A stretch of DNA of 64,000 nucleotides from Chrysomallon squamiferum (GCA_012295275.1 CM022671.1:16586956-16650955), one strand, 5' to 3'. Shown: positions 1 to 63,433, counted from the first letter of the stretch. Translations and numbers: made by a program. Notes: generated from the sequence alone by a model not told the origin.

Positions 1-310
1 TTATTAGAACAAATTAATATACCTGACAAGCTGAAACTAAGTTTAGATAGATTGTTTATATTTACACGTAGAACAGTTAAATATTTTTATTATTAGAAAA
101 GTGAAAATACCTTTTAATCTGAAGGTAAGATTAAATGTATTGTATGTATGTTTATTGTTAGAACTTGTGAAAATACCTGAATGTAAGTGGTATATATTTA
201 TACCTATGGGTTATATTTATACTTGAACATAAGTTTAAACATATTTTATACATTTATTATTAAAACAGGTGGAAATTCCTGTTAATCTGAAGATAAATTC
301 AAATATCTTG
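1..310. repeat. DNAH3: Diverged tandem repeat in intron
   Basis: Roughly 75-110-bp units, each with a TTATTAgAAcaggTGaaAatACCTg-like core, repeated about four times with much decay. Confidence 0.4.
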
Positions 311-469
311 CTTTTTATTTTCATTAACAACATGAATTTCATCCTTATTGACATTATATTATAAATCTGCTCTCACAGTTAAAATTTTTCCTTCTTTAAA
401 TAGTTTTGCATTTTCACTTTCACCACCAGTTTTGCAGTCTACATTTTCTTTTTAAATGATTATTTCCAG

Positions 470-52044
<51,575 letters not shown>

Positions 52045-52088
52045 GTCTCTGTGATATTTACTGTGATCATTTCTGAGATTATTATTCC

Positions 52089-52094
52089 AATAAA
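52089..52094 (+). promoter_or_regulatory. DNAH3: Poly(A) signal of DNAH3
   Basis: AATAAA 45 bases after the dynein stop codon, giving a very short 3' UTR. A G/T-rich stretch follows after about 50-70 bases. Confidence 0.7.
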
Positions 52095-54986
52095 ACCCAC
52101 TTGTTTATAGACTGGTGCAGCATGAATTATGAAAACCACTGGGTCAGTTTTTGTTAGTGCAGTTGTTGTTTTTTTGGATTCCGAAATATTACATCTATTA
52201 TATTTGCTGGATCTGCTACAAATAGTTTAAAGTGAATTTTGAAAATCTCTTACAGATTTAATCAGACTTTTTTGTTAGAGCAAGCTCAGATTTTTTCGTA
52301 AAACTACAAGTTTAATGGATTAATTTATATCTGTTTACGTGTTATAGTTTAAACTTTAGCTTGTGTTAGATGTACATTTTTGTTTATTTGTGTCAGCACC
52401 AGAACTAACATCATATTCATTATATTTTATGTGTCTGTCATAAACTAAGAAGAAATTCAGATGCATTATATAAATAATGAAATAGTGCTTTTGTCTTCTT
52501 TTTTTTATTTATATGTTTGGAAATATGAATATAATTTTTAAAAATGTTTTTAAATAATTGCTTATATATAGTTTAGAAATAATTTACATTAATATCAAAA
52601 TATCAAAAGCCATATAAAACATTTATGTTAATTTTTTTTAATTTTTTTTATTTTAGGAAGTAAAATTTAAATTAACAGTGTGCTTTTTTGTAATTAAACA
52701 TTCTTTCAAATGGTATTATTATTTTTAATTTTTTTAATTTTTTTATAATTGAGATACACAGAAGAATTTTTAATACTTTATTTATTAAATTTGTTTTGTT
52801 TACATCTTTATTTTTCTTTTCACTCACTACCTCACCTGTACAATTATGAAATCAAACTAAAGATTTATTAGAATAATTTTAAATTTTTTTTTTTTTTTAA
52901 ATATCATAGATCACAGAATAGATTACAAAAGAAATAGCACAAAAATTCCCATGATAAAACTGTTAACATTGTAAATAGCAACAATGTTGAAGTATTTCAG
53001 GTTTAATTATTAGATTGAAGTTCAGTATTAATTATATTTTAGAAATTAATAAATGTTTAAGTTATATGTTTTTCTAGATCAGAGAATGGTAAAACTGAAA
53101 TTAAAAAAATAATAATAATAATAAAAAAAAAAGTATTTAGATCTGTAATGATTTTATAGGTTGTTGGGTTTTTTTCCTCTGGTTTTCTTTTTATTATACA
53201 TTTTACATGTGTTATAATATTTACTGTTTTTAACATGTGCTAAAGTGAATTTTTGTTACTGTTCAAACGAAAAAATCCAGTCAGTTTGGCACTTAATAAT
53301 TTTATAACATTTTAGTGGAACCTGTAGTATATAAATGTTATTATATAAATAATGCTTACACAAGATTTGTTTTATTTGGCTACTAAATCCTTATTTTCAT
53401 ATTTGTATTTCACAAAGAATTTATTGCAGCTTGATTTATTTTATCTTTGTTTTAATCAGTAGCAGATTATTAGACTGTTAGTATGTTTTGTTAGATTTGT
53501 CCAGTATTTCAAACCACACATACATTTTGTTGCAAATTTTAATACCTTTTCATTGTTTAAGCAATTAGTATTCAGCAGCAAGCCAAAATGTACATAAAAT
53601 ATTTACCTTTGTAATTTATTGACTGTTTTATTTTAGATATTTTTAGAAAATATTTCACCTCTATTACACTTCTTTTCTTTTTTGGTTGTAGTCTAAAAAT
53701 GTATGTATTTATTGAAAATGTCCAATGTATTATATAATTTATATAACAATAATTTTTTACTCCTTGTATTTTGAAAGACAGCAAAGTATATAAATTAGTC
53801 CATGACTGTAAATTAAAGAAGTCATTCATTGCCTGTGATACATTTTATAACTTTATCATATTGTTATAATGATGAAAATATTTTATAACTTTATCATATT
53901 ATCAAAACGATGAAAATGTTTTTATAACTTTTATTGTATTGTTATAACAATGAAAATGTTTTATATCTTCATCATTTTGTTATAATAATGAACATGTTTT
54001 ATAGTAGTGATAATGAGTATCTTTATTTTGAATGCATGCATTAGTTTGTCCTTTTCAGCACCTATACATTTACTGTATTGTTTAAATAACATTACATCAG
54101 ATAGACAATCTCTATACAGTAGCCTGTTTGAGATTCTTATCAAAATATTGCATCTTTATGCATTCCAGCATCATCTCATGAGAAAACAGTGAACCTCATT
54201 ACTATTAATTTATTTTAATATAAATGTTGAAATTAATACACATTACACCAAGCACTGAGACAAGCATTCATAGTAATAAGTGTTGATAAAATTTTAAGTA
54301 GACCAATTTATTGCAATTTACTCATTGTTTTTTTAATTGATGTGCTGAAAATTTAATTTATTGTGCAAACTGATGTAAGCATAAACATTTTTTAATCCTT
54401 TTTACATTGTTAAACTACTTATTTTTATATTTATTACTATGAAATAAAAATTATGCAATGATTTTGTTTTAGTTTTCACTGTTAGCTAACTCTAGATCAG
54501 AAATATAAACAAAAGATAAAGTTATTATTCATAGTTAATAACACAAATTTATTAGTGTTCAGAAATACATAGTGTGTGTAGAGAAGTATGTAGAGAAAGT
54601 AAGTTAGCTTTTCAAATTTGGTAAATACCAAAACTGACAAACCTTAACAGATTAAAATATTTTAAACATTTCACTTGTTCTTTACATGCACCAAAACTTC
54701 AGACTGATGCTGTTTCTTTTACTTATATATTAATAATCATAAGCTGAAGGTACAAATCACTAAATAATATATATCATGTCAATGTTTATAATTAAATTAA
54801 CAAAAACTAAAATATTTTTAAAATGGATGTTATCCATTAATTCAACAAACAACAAAATAAATTACTTCCATTGTCAAATAATAACTAAATTTATATTCCT
54901 TAATCTATTTTAAAATATAACAGAAAATTCTGAAATAGACAAATATAAATAAATAAAAAAATAAAACATTTTCAGTTAAAATAGAT
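52095..54986. other. Intergenic region between DNAH3 and TMA7 ends
   Basis: Very AT-rich, with T- and A-runs and only short chance ORFs. No conserved protein segment or RNA gene was recognised. It contains one tandem repeat (53840-54005). Confidence 0.6.
53836..54005 (+). repeat. 40-45-bp tandem repeat, four copies
   Basis: Units of ttttataactttatcatatt + gttataatgatgaaaat. The middle tcatattgttataatga is close to a palindrome. Confidence 0.7.
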
Positions 54987-54992
54987 TTTATT
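54987..54992 (-). promoter_or_regulatory. TMA7: Poly(A) signal of TMA7
   Basis: Minus-strand AATAAA 183 bases after the TMA7 stop. Given the AT-rich context other hexamers nearby are possible. Confidence 0.5.
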
Positions 54993-55174
54993 CTTCCATT
55001 TTTTTATTCATCATTTAGAATGAAAACAACTTGACAGATATAAACAAAACGGTGAGGAGGAATATGATCAATGCAATTTCAAAATACATTAAGCTTTTGT
55101 GGTGAAATATCTTTAATGCCTCTAACCCATAATGAACATCAAAAGTTATGAACTATAAATGAATGATCTTCCTG

Positions 55175-55209
55175 TCATTTCTTGCCAGATTTTTTAATGC
55201 CACCTCCCG
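55175..55209 (-). CDS. TMA7: TMA7 coding exon 4 and stop
   Basis: 35 nt, encoding TGGGIKKSGKK and TGA. The acceptor is a T-run ending tcag. Confidence 0.92.
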
Positions 55210-57828
55210 CTGAAAAAAACAAAAAATAAAATAAATATGTACACAAATTCAGGTTACTGGTAAAAAGAAAACATGAAAACAGAGCAACTAAAGAACCACA
55301 TTTTCAAATAATTTAAACATGAATAGTTTACTTCTCAAAGTTTATTCAGTGGAAGTACAGTGCACTCTGACTAAAAAAAGTAATCAGAAAAAGGCTGACT
55401 GTACTGATATATAATTAAAGCTATAATAATTTACTGTTTTCATTCAATTCACTGGAAGTATAGTATACACAAATATTCATATAATTACAATAAAAAATGT
55501 TTTTCTTAAAGGACAGACAGTTACAACACCAGAATTAGTATGTTTGAACTGAAGTTAGTAATATTAAAAAAATTCTGATACTAAATACTTTTCTAAAATA
55601 TCATTCAAAAAATAATTATTGTTCTATATCCATCTGTAATATCATTATTATTCTTCACACTGACAATACCTGTTTCTATGCCAAAAGGAAATGAGAGTTC
55701 TGCTGTTACAGATTTCAGTTTGTTATGTTCTAGTCTAGTTTGTAACATGCGACTGTTTAACACATTCTGTACATCTGTTGATTATTTCTGGATCCAAGCT
55801 TCTGAATGGCAGTCTGTTACTGTGTAATCATTTATTTTATGACAAATATTGTAACAAATCTGTGGATCCAGGACAAAACCCCCAAAGGAAAACCACAACA
55901 AATAAAGAAACAAACAAAAAAAAACACCAATAAAATAAAATAAATAAATAAATAAAAATAAAAAGTGCTTCTGAATATGTGGATAAAACCCCCAACACAC
56001 TTTAGCAAGATTTAGATGCAAACCAAGATTTTGGAATGACCAGACTGACTTTGAATATATGTATGTACATAATTATGTGTGGCATCTGGTAATTTGTTTA
56101 TTTTTTACCGAATGCTGTCACAATTTTAACTGCATATTTCAAAATATTTTATTACTAGGGAAGATAAAAATTGTTCATAATTATTACTTAAAGGTCCTTT
56201 CTGGGCAGCCTTTGCCTTCATTTCAGCCAAAGCTTTCTGTTCTTCCTTCTTTTTCTGTTTGAAAGCAGCATCTTCCTAAAAACAAAACAAACAAAACATA
56301 TTTTCAGTAAACAAACATTTCAACTGCTATAAATTCTTTTACGTGAATAAAAATTAAAATAGTACTTAAAAAGAAAGAAATCTGTAGTTATACTGTTCTT
56401 ATTTAAAGAAGCTCCAGTAAACAAGCAGAAGGTAAAAGTTAAGTATTAACCATTAGAAACAAAAAATAATAGATATAACTGATACTCACATAATATATTA
56501 TTGACAGAAGTCAGTGAGTTTGTATTTAGGTTTTAACAAGTTTATTTTTAAATATATAAAACAATTTACTCATTACATCTTCATATGAAATAAGCATTTA
56601 AATGCAAAATCTATTTATTTATTATATATTTTTTAAATAGATATCGGAAGGGTGGGAATTAACACTGGTAGGATGAAAATTCACCTCCACCAGATGTCTG
56701 ATTTTTTGTTTCCCCTGGTCTGTGCCACAAATAATTTTAGTTTCTTATGTAAGAAACATTCTTAAAAACTGAATTGCTGAAACTGTTCTCAAATGAACAT
56801 CAAGCTGAAATATGTAAGAATGTCTCACCTCATCCACATCTCCTCTTTCTTTCTTTGGCTGTTTCAGCGGTTTCTTCTTACCACCTGAAAATATAAATTG
56901 TTATACATTTGTTTTTAATTTTCATCATCATCATCATTAGTTTTTAATTTATTAATTAATTTTTATATTTATTTATTTATAAATAATTAAAATATATAAT
57001 TGTTTTTATTTCTATTGATGTAACATATTGGTTAGAACAATATCTGCAACAGAACATTTTATAATAATATTAACATCTTTAATTTTGCTACAAAAATTAT
57101 CATTATCATTATTATTATTTATTTTTGTATTATTCATTAATTAATTAATTTTTTAAAATTTATTTGTTCATTTATTTATAAATAAAATTAATAATTGTTT
57201 TCATTTCTATTATCATAACATAGTGATTAGAACAATATCTGCAACTGCGCATTTTATAATAATACTAACATCTTTCAGTTTGCTACAAAAATTATTCATT
57301 TATTGTCACGTTTTTCTACATTTTTTTTTTATATTTTCCTTATTTCAAAACTGCATTAAAATTTGATAAATGTAAACCAGCAAGTCTATTATATAGCATG
57401 AAGATTTGGTAGCTTCATAAATGTGTGATTTTCTGTTTCGTCCACTTAAAAATTATTTATTGACATTAGTGATGTCACATGGTATGGTAATTTCATAACC
57501 AAAATTTTATTTATTATTGGGATTTATTAAAACGTTTTACGCTGTGCATGAAACAGTTATGCAGGATTATATGTAAAGACTTGGATGGTGACGAAGAAAA
57601 GAAAAAAGAAAAAAAAAGAAAAAAAAACAATGAAAAAGAAAACATTATTTAATCGTTATGTAATTTTGGATAAAATGGATACACATCATCATTCAGCGCG
57701 AAACTTGCCGAATACATTGGCCAAGTTAGGGAGAAATAATTTGTTAATTGATACTATAAATATATAATTATCTCACTGATGTTAAAACGTAGAAACATAA
57801 TTTGATATTTACCTGCTCTTCCAGACAT
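55175..57828 (-). CDS. TMA7: TMA7, translation machinery-associated protein 7
   Basis: Small ribosome-associated protein conserved from yeast to human (also CCDC72). Four coding exons on the minus strand join in phase to a 64-residue protein, the same length as I recall for the human protein. It starts MSGRAGGKKKPLKQPKK, continues with DEEDAAFKQKKKEEQKALAE, and ends with GGGIKKSGKK and TGA. It is very Lys-rich with a predicted single helix in the middle. The gene lies tail to tail with DNAH3 and head to head with the possible microprotein gene. All introns are GT-AG. Confidence 0.93.
56188..56275 (-). CDS. TMA7: TMA7 coding exon 3
   Basis: 88 nt, encoding EDAAFKQKKKEEQKALAEMK and the KAAQKGPL segment. 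It ends one base into a codon, with donor gtaata. Confidence 0.93.
56829..56884 (-). CDS. TMA7: TMA7 coding exon 2
   Basis: 56 nt, encoding GGKKKPLKQPKKERGDVDE. Minus-strand acceptor ttttcag and donor gtgaga. Confidence 0.93.
57813..57828 (-). CDS. TMA7: TMA7 coding exon 1
   Basis: 16 nt: start codon at 57828-57826, encoding MSGRA plus one base. The donor on the minus strand is gtaaat. Confidence 0.9.
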
Positions 57829-58663
57829 GACAACCGTTTAAATATTTATGTAATTGAAAAAGTTATTATATACGGTTTTTTTTTTCAAACAAATTGTCAA
57901 GTTGTCTCCCTTTTGACTTCCTGTTGTTGGATATGATGTGTTTCCCTCCGAAACTAAAGTTGAAAATTTCATAAAATCAAAGGACATTACCACATCCAAC
58001 CAAATTTTGATGTCTAAGCATTATTAAAGAACTTTCGTTTTCTTAAAATAATGATAATAATAATGGTAATAATAATAAATAAATAAATAAATAAATTAAT
58101 TAATTAACAAAATTATCAAAAGTTGAATTGGTATGTTTTCATCATTTTCTTTATTTTGAGAGCTAAGGTCATGTTCGCAGACTTGTTTCAATCAAAGTTC
58201 TTCAGAATTAATTCCTATCAGCTGTTTTAATGTTTTTTTCAGTAATGTCATTTACAGAGATTTTAACTTTGTTATTTTGTGAATGACATTGAATGAATTT
58301 AAGAAACACTGTTTTAGGCGACTTATCACTGCTCGTAGCAAACTATACTTTTATTATTTTATTTTATTACCTTCTTATGTTGTTGTTGTTTTTGTTCTTT
58401 TATATTCATTTATTTTTTATTTATTTTTATTTTTTTTGTTTTGCTTTCGCCCCCCCCCTTCCTTGGTAAATAAAATTTCACACAATTTGACAAATGTATT
58501 ATTAATAATATGTTAAATTGCAAGTATAATTACCTTTGATGTGGATTTACTAATTATTAAAATTTTCAAATTATTAAATGCTTTGTAATCATTTTGTGCA
58601 ACTTCATTTTAAAAATACTATTTCGTAAACAATAATATATAATATCACATATATATTACTGGA

Positions 58664-58671
58664 TGACGTCA
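58664..58671. promoter_or_regulatory. Consensus cAMP response element
   Basis: TGACGTCA, the full palindromic CREB/ATF site, 95 bases before the candidate microprotein ATG and about 835 bases upstream of TMA7. Confidence 0.5.
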
Positions 58672-58680
58672 TAATAGACA

Positions 58681-58688
58681 TAACGTCA
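58681..58688 (+). promoter_or_regulatory. Second CRE-like site
   Basis: TAACGTCA, seven of eight bases of the CRE, 17 bases from the first site (start to start). The pair makes a functional promoter more likely than one chance match. Confidence 0.4.
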
Positions 58689-58758
58689 CTTGTTAGTAAA
58701 ACGAAACGATCTTCGAGCAGATTATTTCAGAAACTAAAAATTTTAAATCAATCACGAG

Positions 58759-58805
58759 ATGGGTGAATTTTATTCGAAACTATCATGTTTCCATAAACAA
58801 AGGAC
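58759..58805 (+). CDS. Microprotein candidate exon 1
   Basis: 47 nt, phase 0 to 2, with donor gtaagt. The ATG has a purine at -3 and G at +4. Confidence 0.35.
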
Positions 58806-59037
58806 GTAAGTATCGCCTAGTTTCGAGTCACCACTCAGTTATATAAGTGGACTATCATCCATAACCCTGCCCATCCTTCTGCCCCCATCTTTAACTAATT
58901 ATTAGAACTACTACTACTACGACTGCTGCTACTAAATAATAATTATAACAACTGCAACAACAACATTATTATTGTTATTATTATTATTATTATTATATTT
59001 ATGATAATAATCGCAACAGTAACAAAAAAATAGAAAG

Positions 59038-59074
<37 letters not shown>

Positions 59075-59261
59075 TTATTATTATTATTATTATTATTATA
59101 ACAGAACAGTAACAAAAATATTAGAAAGACTACTATTATTATTATTATTCTTTCTTAACTTTCTATGAACATTTTATCTTTTTTTTCTTTCTACAATTAG
59201 GTCACCTAAAAGATACAGAAAAGCCCCGTATCCTTCTTCTGATCAGTTAGACCTGGTATGA
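58759..59261 (+). CDS. Possible two-exon 35-residue membrane-anchored microprotein
   Basis: Unrecognised. Exon 58759-58805 starts with ATG in a good context (gagATGG) and encodes MGEFYSKLSCFHKQR. It has a perfect gtaagt donor, and T-rich acceptor acaattag at 59200 leads to 59201-59261. That exon encodes SPKRYRKAPYPSSDQLDLV and TGA. MGxxxSK is an N-myristoylation-type start, and Cys10 could be palmitoylated. The basic middle would favour a membrane surface. A UTR of about 645 bases ends at AATAAA (59906). CRE-like sites lie about 90 bases upstream. There is no homology I know; it may be a non-coding RNA whose first ORF is incidental. Further exons via gtatga at 59256 cannot be excluded. Confidence 0.35.
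58900..59155 (+). repeat. (ACT)n and (ATT)n arrays
   Basis: Compound trinucleotide tracts inside the putative microprotein gene intron. The block aacagtaacaaaa-ta-tagaaagacta occurs twice. Confidence 0.85.
59201..59261 (+). CDS. Microprotein candidate exon 2 coding part
   Basis: 61 nt, entered in phase 2, ending in TGA. The exon would continue as 3' UTR to about 59925. Confidence 0.33.
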
Positions 59262-59925
59262 TCATTCCATCTACCTAACTGGCTTGCATCAGGAAATCGA
59301 TGAGCCTCTAGATGTTGGTGTGAGATCCCGACACCTGATGAGAGAACTTGCGATGCCGGACCTCTGTCTACGACTCAGTTGTACGGGGACCGTCGGTATC
59401 CTTGTGGAACATACGTGTTCGCCTTTAAGCCAGTATGTCGTCATATAGTTTGTGAACAGGAGAACATCACTGGCGGCATCTTCCAGTGTCTGGAACCAGA
59501 CATCGCTGACTAGTAACCTTCTTTATTATATAAAGGAAAGGCAGTTCTCAGTTCGTTCTGTGCAGCAATTGTGACTCAGGACTTTGATATCAGTGTCGTC
59601 GGGTCGCAAATGTACACCAGAAAGATAGCAACAAGAAGATATGTAAGAACATTAAGTATAGTTCACGTAAGACAGTGAGAACAAACAAATACCTATTCCA
59701 TCTGATTGTTTTATATATAAATGTATAAATACGTGTCTACTAGTTCTTCTTTGTCAGTGGATACTGTTTACTCTCCGAGACTTAATTCTAAAGTTATGTG
59801 TGCCAGGATACAACGCTGCCTGTAAAGAGCATTCTTAAGGAAGTGAGAAAATTACTGTTTCTAATATCATAGATTGTCACTAGTTTTACATATATGCATA
59901 CCATGAATAAATAAAACAAATCATT
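59262..59925 (+). other. Putative 3' UTR or non-coding exon
   Basis: Unusually GC-rich and complex for this window (59,265-59,640), with no ORF of note in any frame and no repeat structure. It looks like transcribed, constrained or formerly foreign sequence rather than ordinary AT-rich intergenic DNA. Confidence 0.3.
59906..59915 (+). promoter_or_regulatory. Double poly(A) signal
   Basis: Overlapping AATAAA hexamers (59906 and 59910), with GT-rich sequence downstream at 59990-60035. This suggests transcript cleavage near 59925. Confidence 0.5.
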
Positions 59926-60559
59926 GGCATTTTGAAGTTTTTGTTATTGTTATTTTACATTATATTCTGTTATGTCCGCTGTTATGTATATATGTATGTT
60001 TGTGTATGTTTGTATGTTTTGTAGTGTGTGTGTTTTTATTTATATAAACTTTTCTTCATTCTTCTTCTTCAGAATCTACATGGCTGTCTGATGTTCGTTC
60101 TCATTAAATTTAAACTTCAGAAAATCTAAATGATGCATTCCTTTTTTTTGTTTCTTTGTGGTTATATTTAAAAATAATAATATATAAATTTTCCCCAGTA
60201 CACATTTGCATTGTTACCAACGGGGATCTGCATATAATTACTGTTCATATATATAACTATTGTCTTTTCACAAAGCTGTGTAACTGATCCTGTAGGCATT
60301 CATATCATAACTGTATCTTAGTAATTTGTATGTGCAGTGTACATCGATTTGTTTCCCCATGTCCGTTCACCGACCACTTTTTAATTATTAAACCACTCGT
60401 TACGTTTGCCCGTATTAGCCTAATTAAAACATTTTATAAGTAGAACAAAGGATATAAAATAAAATAAAGATATTAAACAAAACAGTCAATGACTATTATA
60501 TTATTTATTCAATAAACTATTATAAGCTTTTTAACACTCAGGATTAAAACTAAACGATG

Positions 60560-60565
<6 letters not shown>

Positions 60566-60626
<61 letters not shown>
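60566..60626 (+). repeat. (AG)n microsatellite
   Basis: About 30 AG units. Confidence 0.93.
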
Positions 60627-60630
<4 letters not shown>

Positions 60631-60739
60631 CGTGCAAAGGACAATTGTCAAGTTTTGGGGTTTTTTTTGTTTATGTTGTTGTTTTAATCTTTTGAGTAAG
60701 CAAATGTCCGTGATCAAATGTCCTAAAATCGTTACCATA

Positions 60740-60745
60740 ATGGCG
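60740..60745 (+). other. Possible alternative SNRPF first exon
   Basis: ATGGCG with gtaagt donor, identical over 12 bases to the SNRPF exon 1 junction 976 bases downstream. Flanks are not clearly similar. Confidence 0.25.
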
Positions 60746-61715
60746 GTAAGTTCGATTCCGTACTACTATAAACCTCCGTTAAAAAGGTATGCTCTTATAA
60801 TGCAATTGACACCAAGTATGCTGACTAAAGTACCAATAAGGTTTAAAGAAATACTTTAATTATCTTCGAAGGTAGATGGTCTGGTTTTTGAAAATTCTTC
60901 TGAGATGAAAACTGGTATGGTAATTTGAGGCAAAGTGAGAATTACTTCACAAAAGTATTCGCTTTGTCCCATTCTAAAACTTCGACCACTTAAAACAGCG
61001 TAAAAACAATTTAGCTAGAACATACTGGTCAATGCATATTTTACAGCAAACGAGCATAACATCAGGTCCTGATTCTGGCATACCTAGATACAAGAGTTTT
61101 GTTCGTGACATCATTTCGTACAGACAATATTTTGAAATATTCACCAAATAATATCGACGAACTAAACTTTTCACTGATTTACAATCCGAAATAAACTACA
61201 TGCTGATTTTATTAATTCATCCTCATCTTCATTATTTTTTTTGTATTCGAAAGTTTCGACACAAGACTCATCCCTAAAATTATAATATCTAAATCAGTAA
61301 CTCGGAAATGTCACATTTCGTTTTCATACCAAGATTATTGATCCAATACGACCAAATCTCCATTGAACGCATAAATTCATACCGCTTTAGAGATATTTGA
61401 AACTAAACACTTTGAGAATAAATATTAAAACGAATTTATTTATAATGCAAATCTAAGACCATTTGTTTTACAATACAAACAATACAAAATTATATACATA
61501 TTCCAGTTAAATAGCTTTCCTGAAACGCTCCATTTGTTTTCATAAATTATATCAAATATTAAGGGAACCAGTCTAGTTTTAGTTATCAGTCGAAAAAGTC
61601 AACTTCCGTTTTTTGTGTTCAGAGCACGTTTGGTGGACGATTACTAGTTTTATGAATGTTGACATTACTTGCGATTTTTTTCATTTAAAGTAGAGACATA
61701 CACAATAATTACAAA

Positions 61716-61721
61716 ATGGCG
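61716..61721 (+). CDS. SNRPF: SNRPF coding exon 1 (two codons)
   Basis: ATGGCG followed by donor gtaagt. Only Met-Ala is encoded here. The same 12 bases recur at 60740. Confidence 0.75.
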
Positions 61722-62746
61722 GTAAGTAATAGTAATTTTAAATCAGTACGAAACCTGTATAATATTTCTAATTATATTTATTAATTTAATTTTAGCCGCC
61801 TTACCGCTTCAGATAATAGAAAAAGAAACCATTTCATGAGTTAAATAAAATCCAGATTTCAGAATTTGGCTAAAAGAAAAAGACCAGACTGTTTAAGATT
61901 TGTTTTTCTGTAGTAATAATAAATAGTGATAATGCAAAAGTAACAGTTAAATATGACTTGAAACACAAGTGAGACTCACACAAATCATTAAAATTAAATC
62001 ATTTAATTAAATAGAATTATAGATAGTGTTTGAAACTGTTTTGTAAGCCTACTAATACTTGTAATAGTTACAGTAATATTCATAAAATGCATAATAATAC
62101 TAATAAAACATGTCCAAATCTACATTAGTAGTACTGGATAGTAACAGTAAAAGTATAGCGTAATTTATGTCAAAAAACCTTTAGCTTAAAAAGTTAAATT
62201 TATAAATAGTATAATTAAATACTAATTAATAACAATAATGACATATCATATAGTGATATACTATAGTTTTCTGAATGTTCTATAGAATTTCCAGTTACCA
62301 TGTTTTTACCATGCTATAGTATACAACTATCATACTATGCGATGTATTGTCTGTTTATCAAGTTCATTATTATTATTAATTACATATAAAAATCATACAA
62401 AAGAACTTCTTTATATTAAACATTTACCAGAGCATTGCATAAAGGATATATATATATAAACAGCTGGGTATTTGTTATAAAATAAATAAGTAAATAAATA
62501 AATAATAATAATAATGACAACTGAAAATATGTAATTATTTGATACTAATAATTGTGTAGGTATTTATTATATAACATTTTATATTAAAATATATGATCTA
62601 ATTTATTAATAGTAAAAAATGTTTTTATATCAAAATAAAAAATTAAAATTAAAATTGTAAGGCCAGAAGTAAAAATTTCAGTCAATACACTTTGGTATTT
62701 CACATTTACATTGATTTTAATAAACATGGGTTTTTTTACTTATTTG

Positions 62747-62783
<37 letters not shown>

Positions 62784-63433
62784 TTCAGACGCTGCCTATG
62801 AACCCAAAACCCTTCTTGAATCAGCTAACTGGCAAACCTGTGATGGTGAAACTGAAATGGGGAATGGAGTACAAAGGTTATTTGGTGTCTGTGGATGGCT
62901 ACATGAATCTTCAGGTGACTATCTCAGTTTTAGAAATTCATTCTACATGAAGAAACTATTTTAGACTCAGATTGTGAATTTTAAAACCAATTAATATTGT
63001 TATTTTGGCTTTAAATTAAATATAAAGAGTTTTCATAAACGATAAAAACAGGTTATTTAAAAAACAGAGAGCTTTTGTTATTTGTTTGAATATTGTACAA
63101 ATTAAAACCCATGTTTTGCATGTGAAAAATTATATAATATTTCCAATATATTATTCATTATTTGTTAACTGACTGTTTTTGAGTATTTTTAAAATTCTTT
63201 TGCTATATTAATAAGCTAAAAAGAAAACAGGAAATATGCACAGATTTATGATTTCAGGCTAAATCTTTCTGAAATTAACATTCTCATAGAACTTCATTTT
63301 TTTTTTTTTTTTGGGAAATAAAATGTATAAGTCAGTGAAGTTATAATGATAATATTTATTTATTTAAGTTGGCTAATACAGAAGAATACATTGATGGAGC
63401 ACTGGCAGGAAATCTTGGTGAATGTTTGATAAG
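61716..63433 (+). CDS. SNRPF: Sm protein F (SNRPF), 5' part
   Basis: Core Sm-ring subunit of U1, U2, U4 and U5 snRNPs. Exons 61716-61721, 62789-62914 and 63369-63433 join in phase. They give [18 protein letters not shown], the Sm1 motif block [20 protein letters not shown], then [18 protein letters not shown] and CLIR. The closing NNVLYIRG block of Sm2 is not found before 64000, so at least one more exon lies outside. The first two residues after Met differ from human SLP by an extra Ala-Thr. Identification is secure from the near-identical Sm1 region. Confidence 0.94.
62750..62786 (+). repeat. SNRPF: (TTTA)n forming the SNRPF exon 2 acceptor tract
   Basis: About nine ATTT units run directly into cag|ACG of exon 2. 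Confidence 0.9.
62789..62914 (+). CDS. SNRPF: SNRPF coding exon 2 (Sm1)
   Basis: 42 codons, phase 0-0. It encodes [20 protein letters not shown], with the Sm1 Gly and Asn-Leu-Gln end. The acceptor tract is a (TTTA)n microsatellite. Confidence 0.96.
63369..63433 (+). CDS. SNRPF: SNRPF coding exon 3 (Sm2 start)
   Basis: 65 nt, phase 0 to 2. It encodes [20 protein letters not shown] and IR. Acceptor ttaag, donor gtattt. Confidence 0.92.

Larger units (their letters stand above)
57829..58758. other. Divergent promoter region, TMA7 and candidate microprotein gene
   Basis: 930 bases between the two start codons. It holds the two CRE-like sites near the right end, (TAAA)n at 58076-58096 and a C9 run at 58450. 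No ORF of interest. Confidence 0.4.
59926..61715. other. Intergenic region upstream of SNRPF
   Basis: AT-rich with (AG)n at 60566-60626. Between 60,720 and 61,700 base composition is more even and simple repeats are rare, as expected of promoter-proximal sequence. There is no TATA box I would defend. Confidence 0.4.

Noticed and set aside
53572-53829. 85-residue minus-strand ORF in the intergenic region
   Set aside because: No recognisable motif, AT-rich composition and no start context; indistinguishable from chance.
57585-57767. Lys-rich ORF on the plus strand
   Set aside because: Lies antisense in the first TMA7 intron and comes from an A-rich tract; no splice or homology support.
60748-60758. 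gttcgattcc, matching a tRNA B box
   Set aside because: No A box at a suitable distance and no cloverleaf can be drawn.
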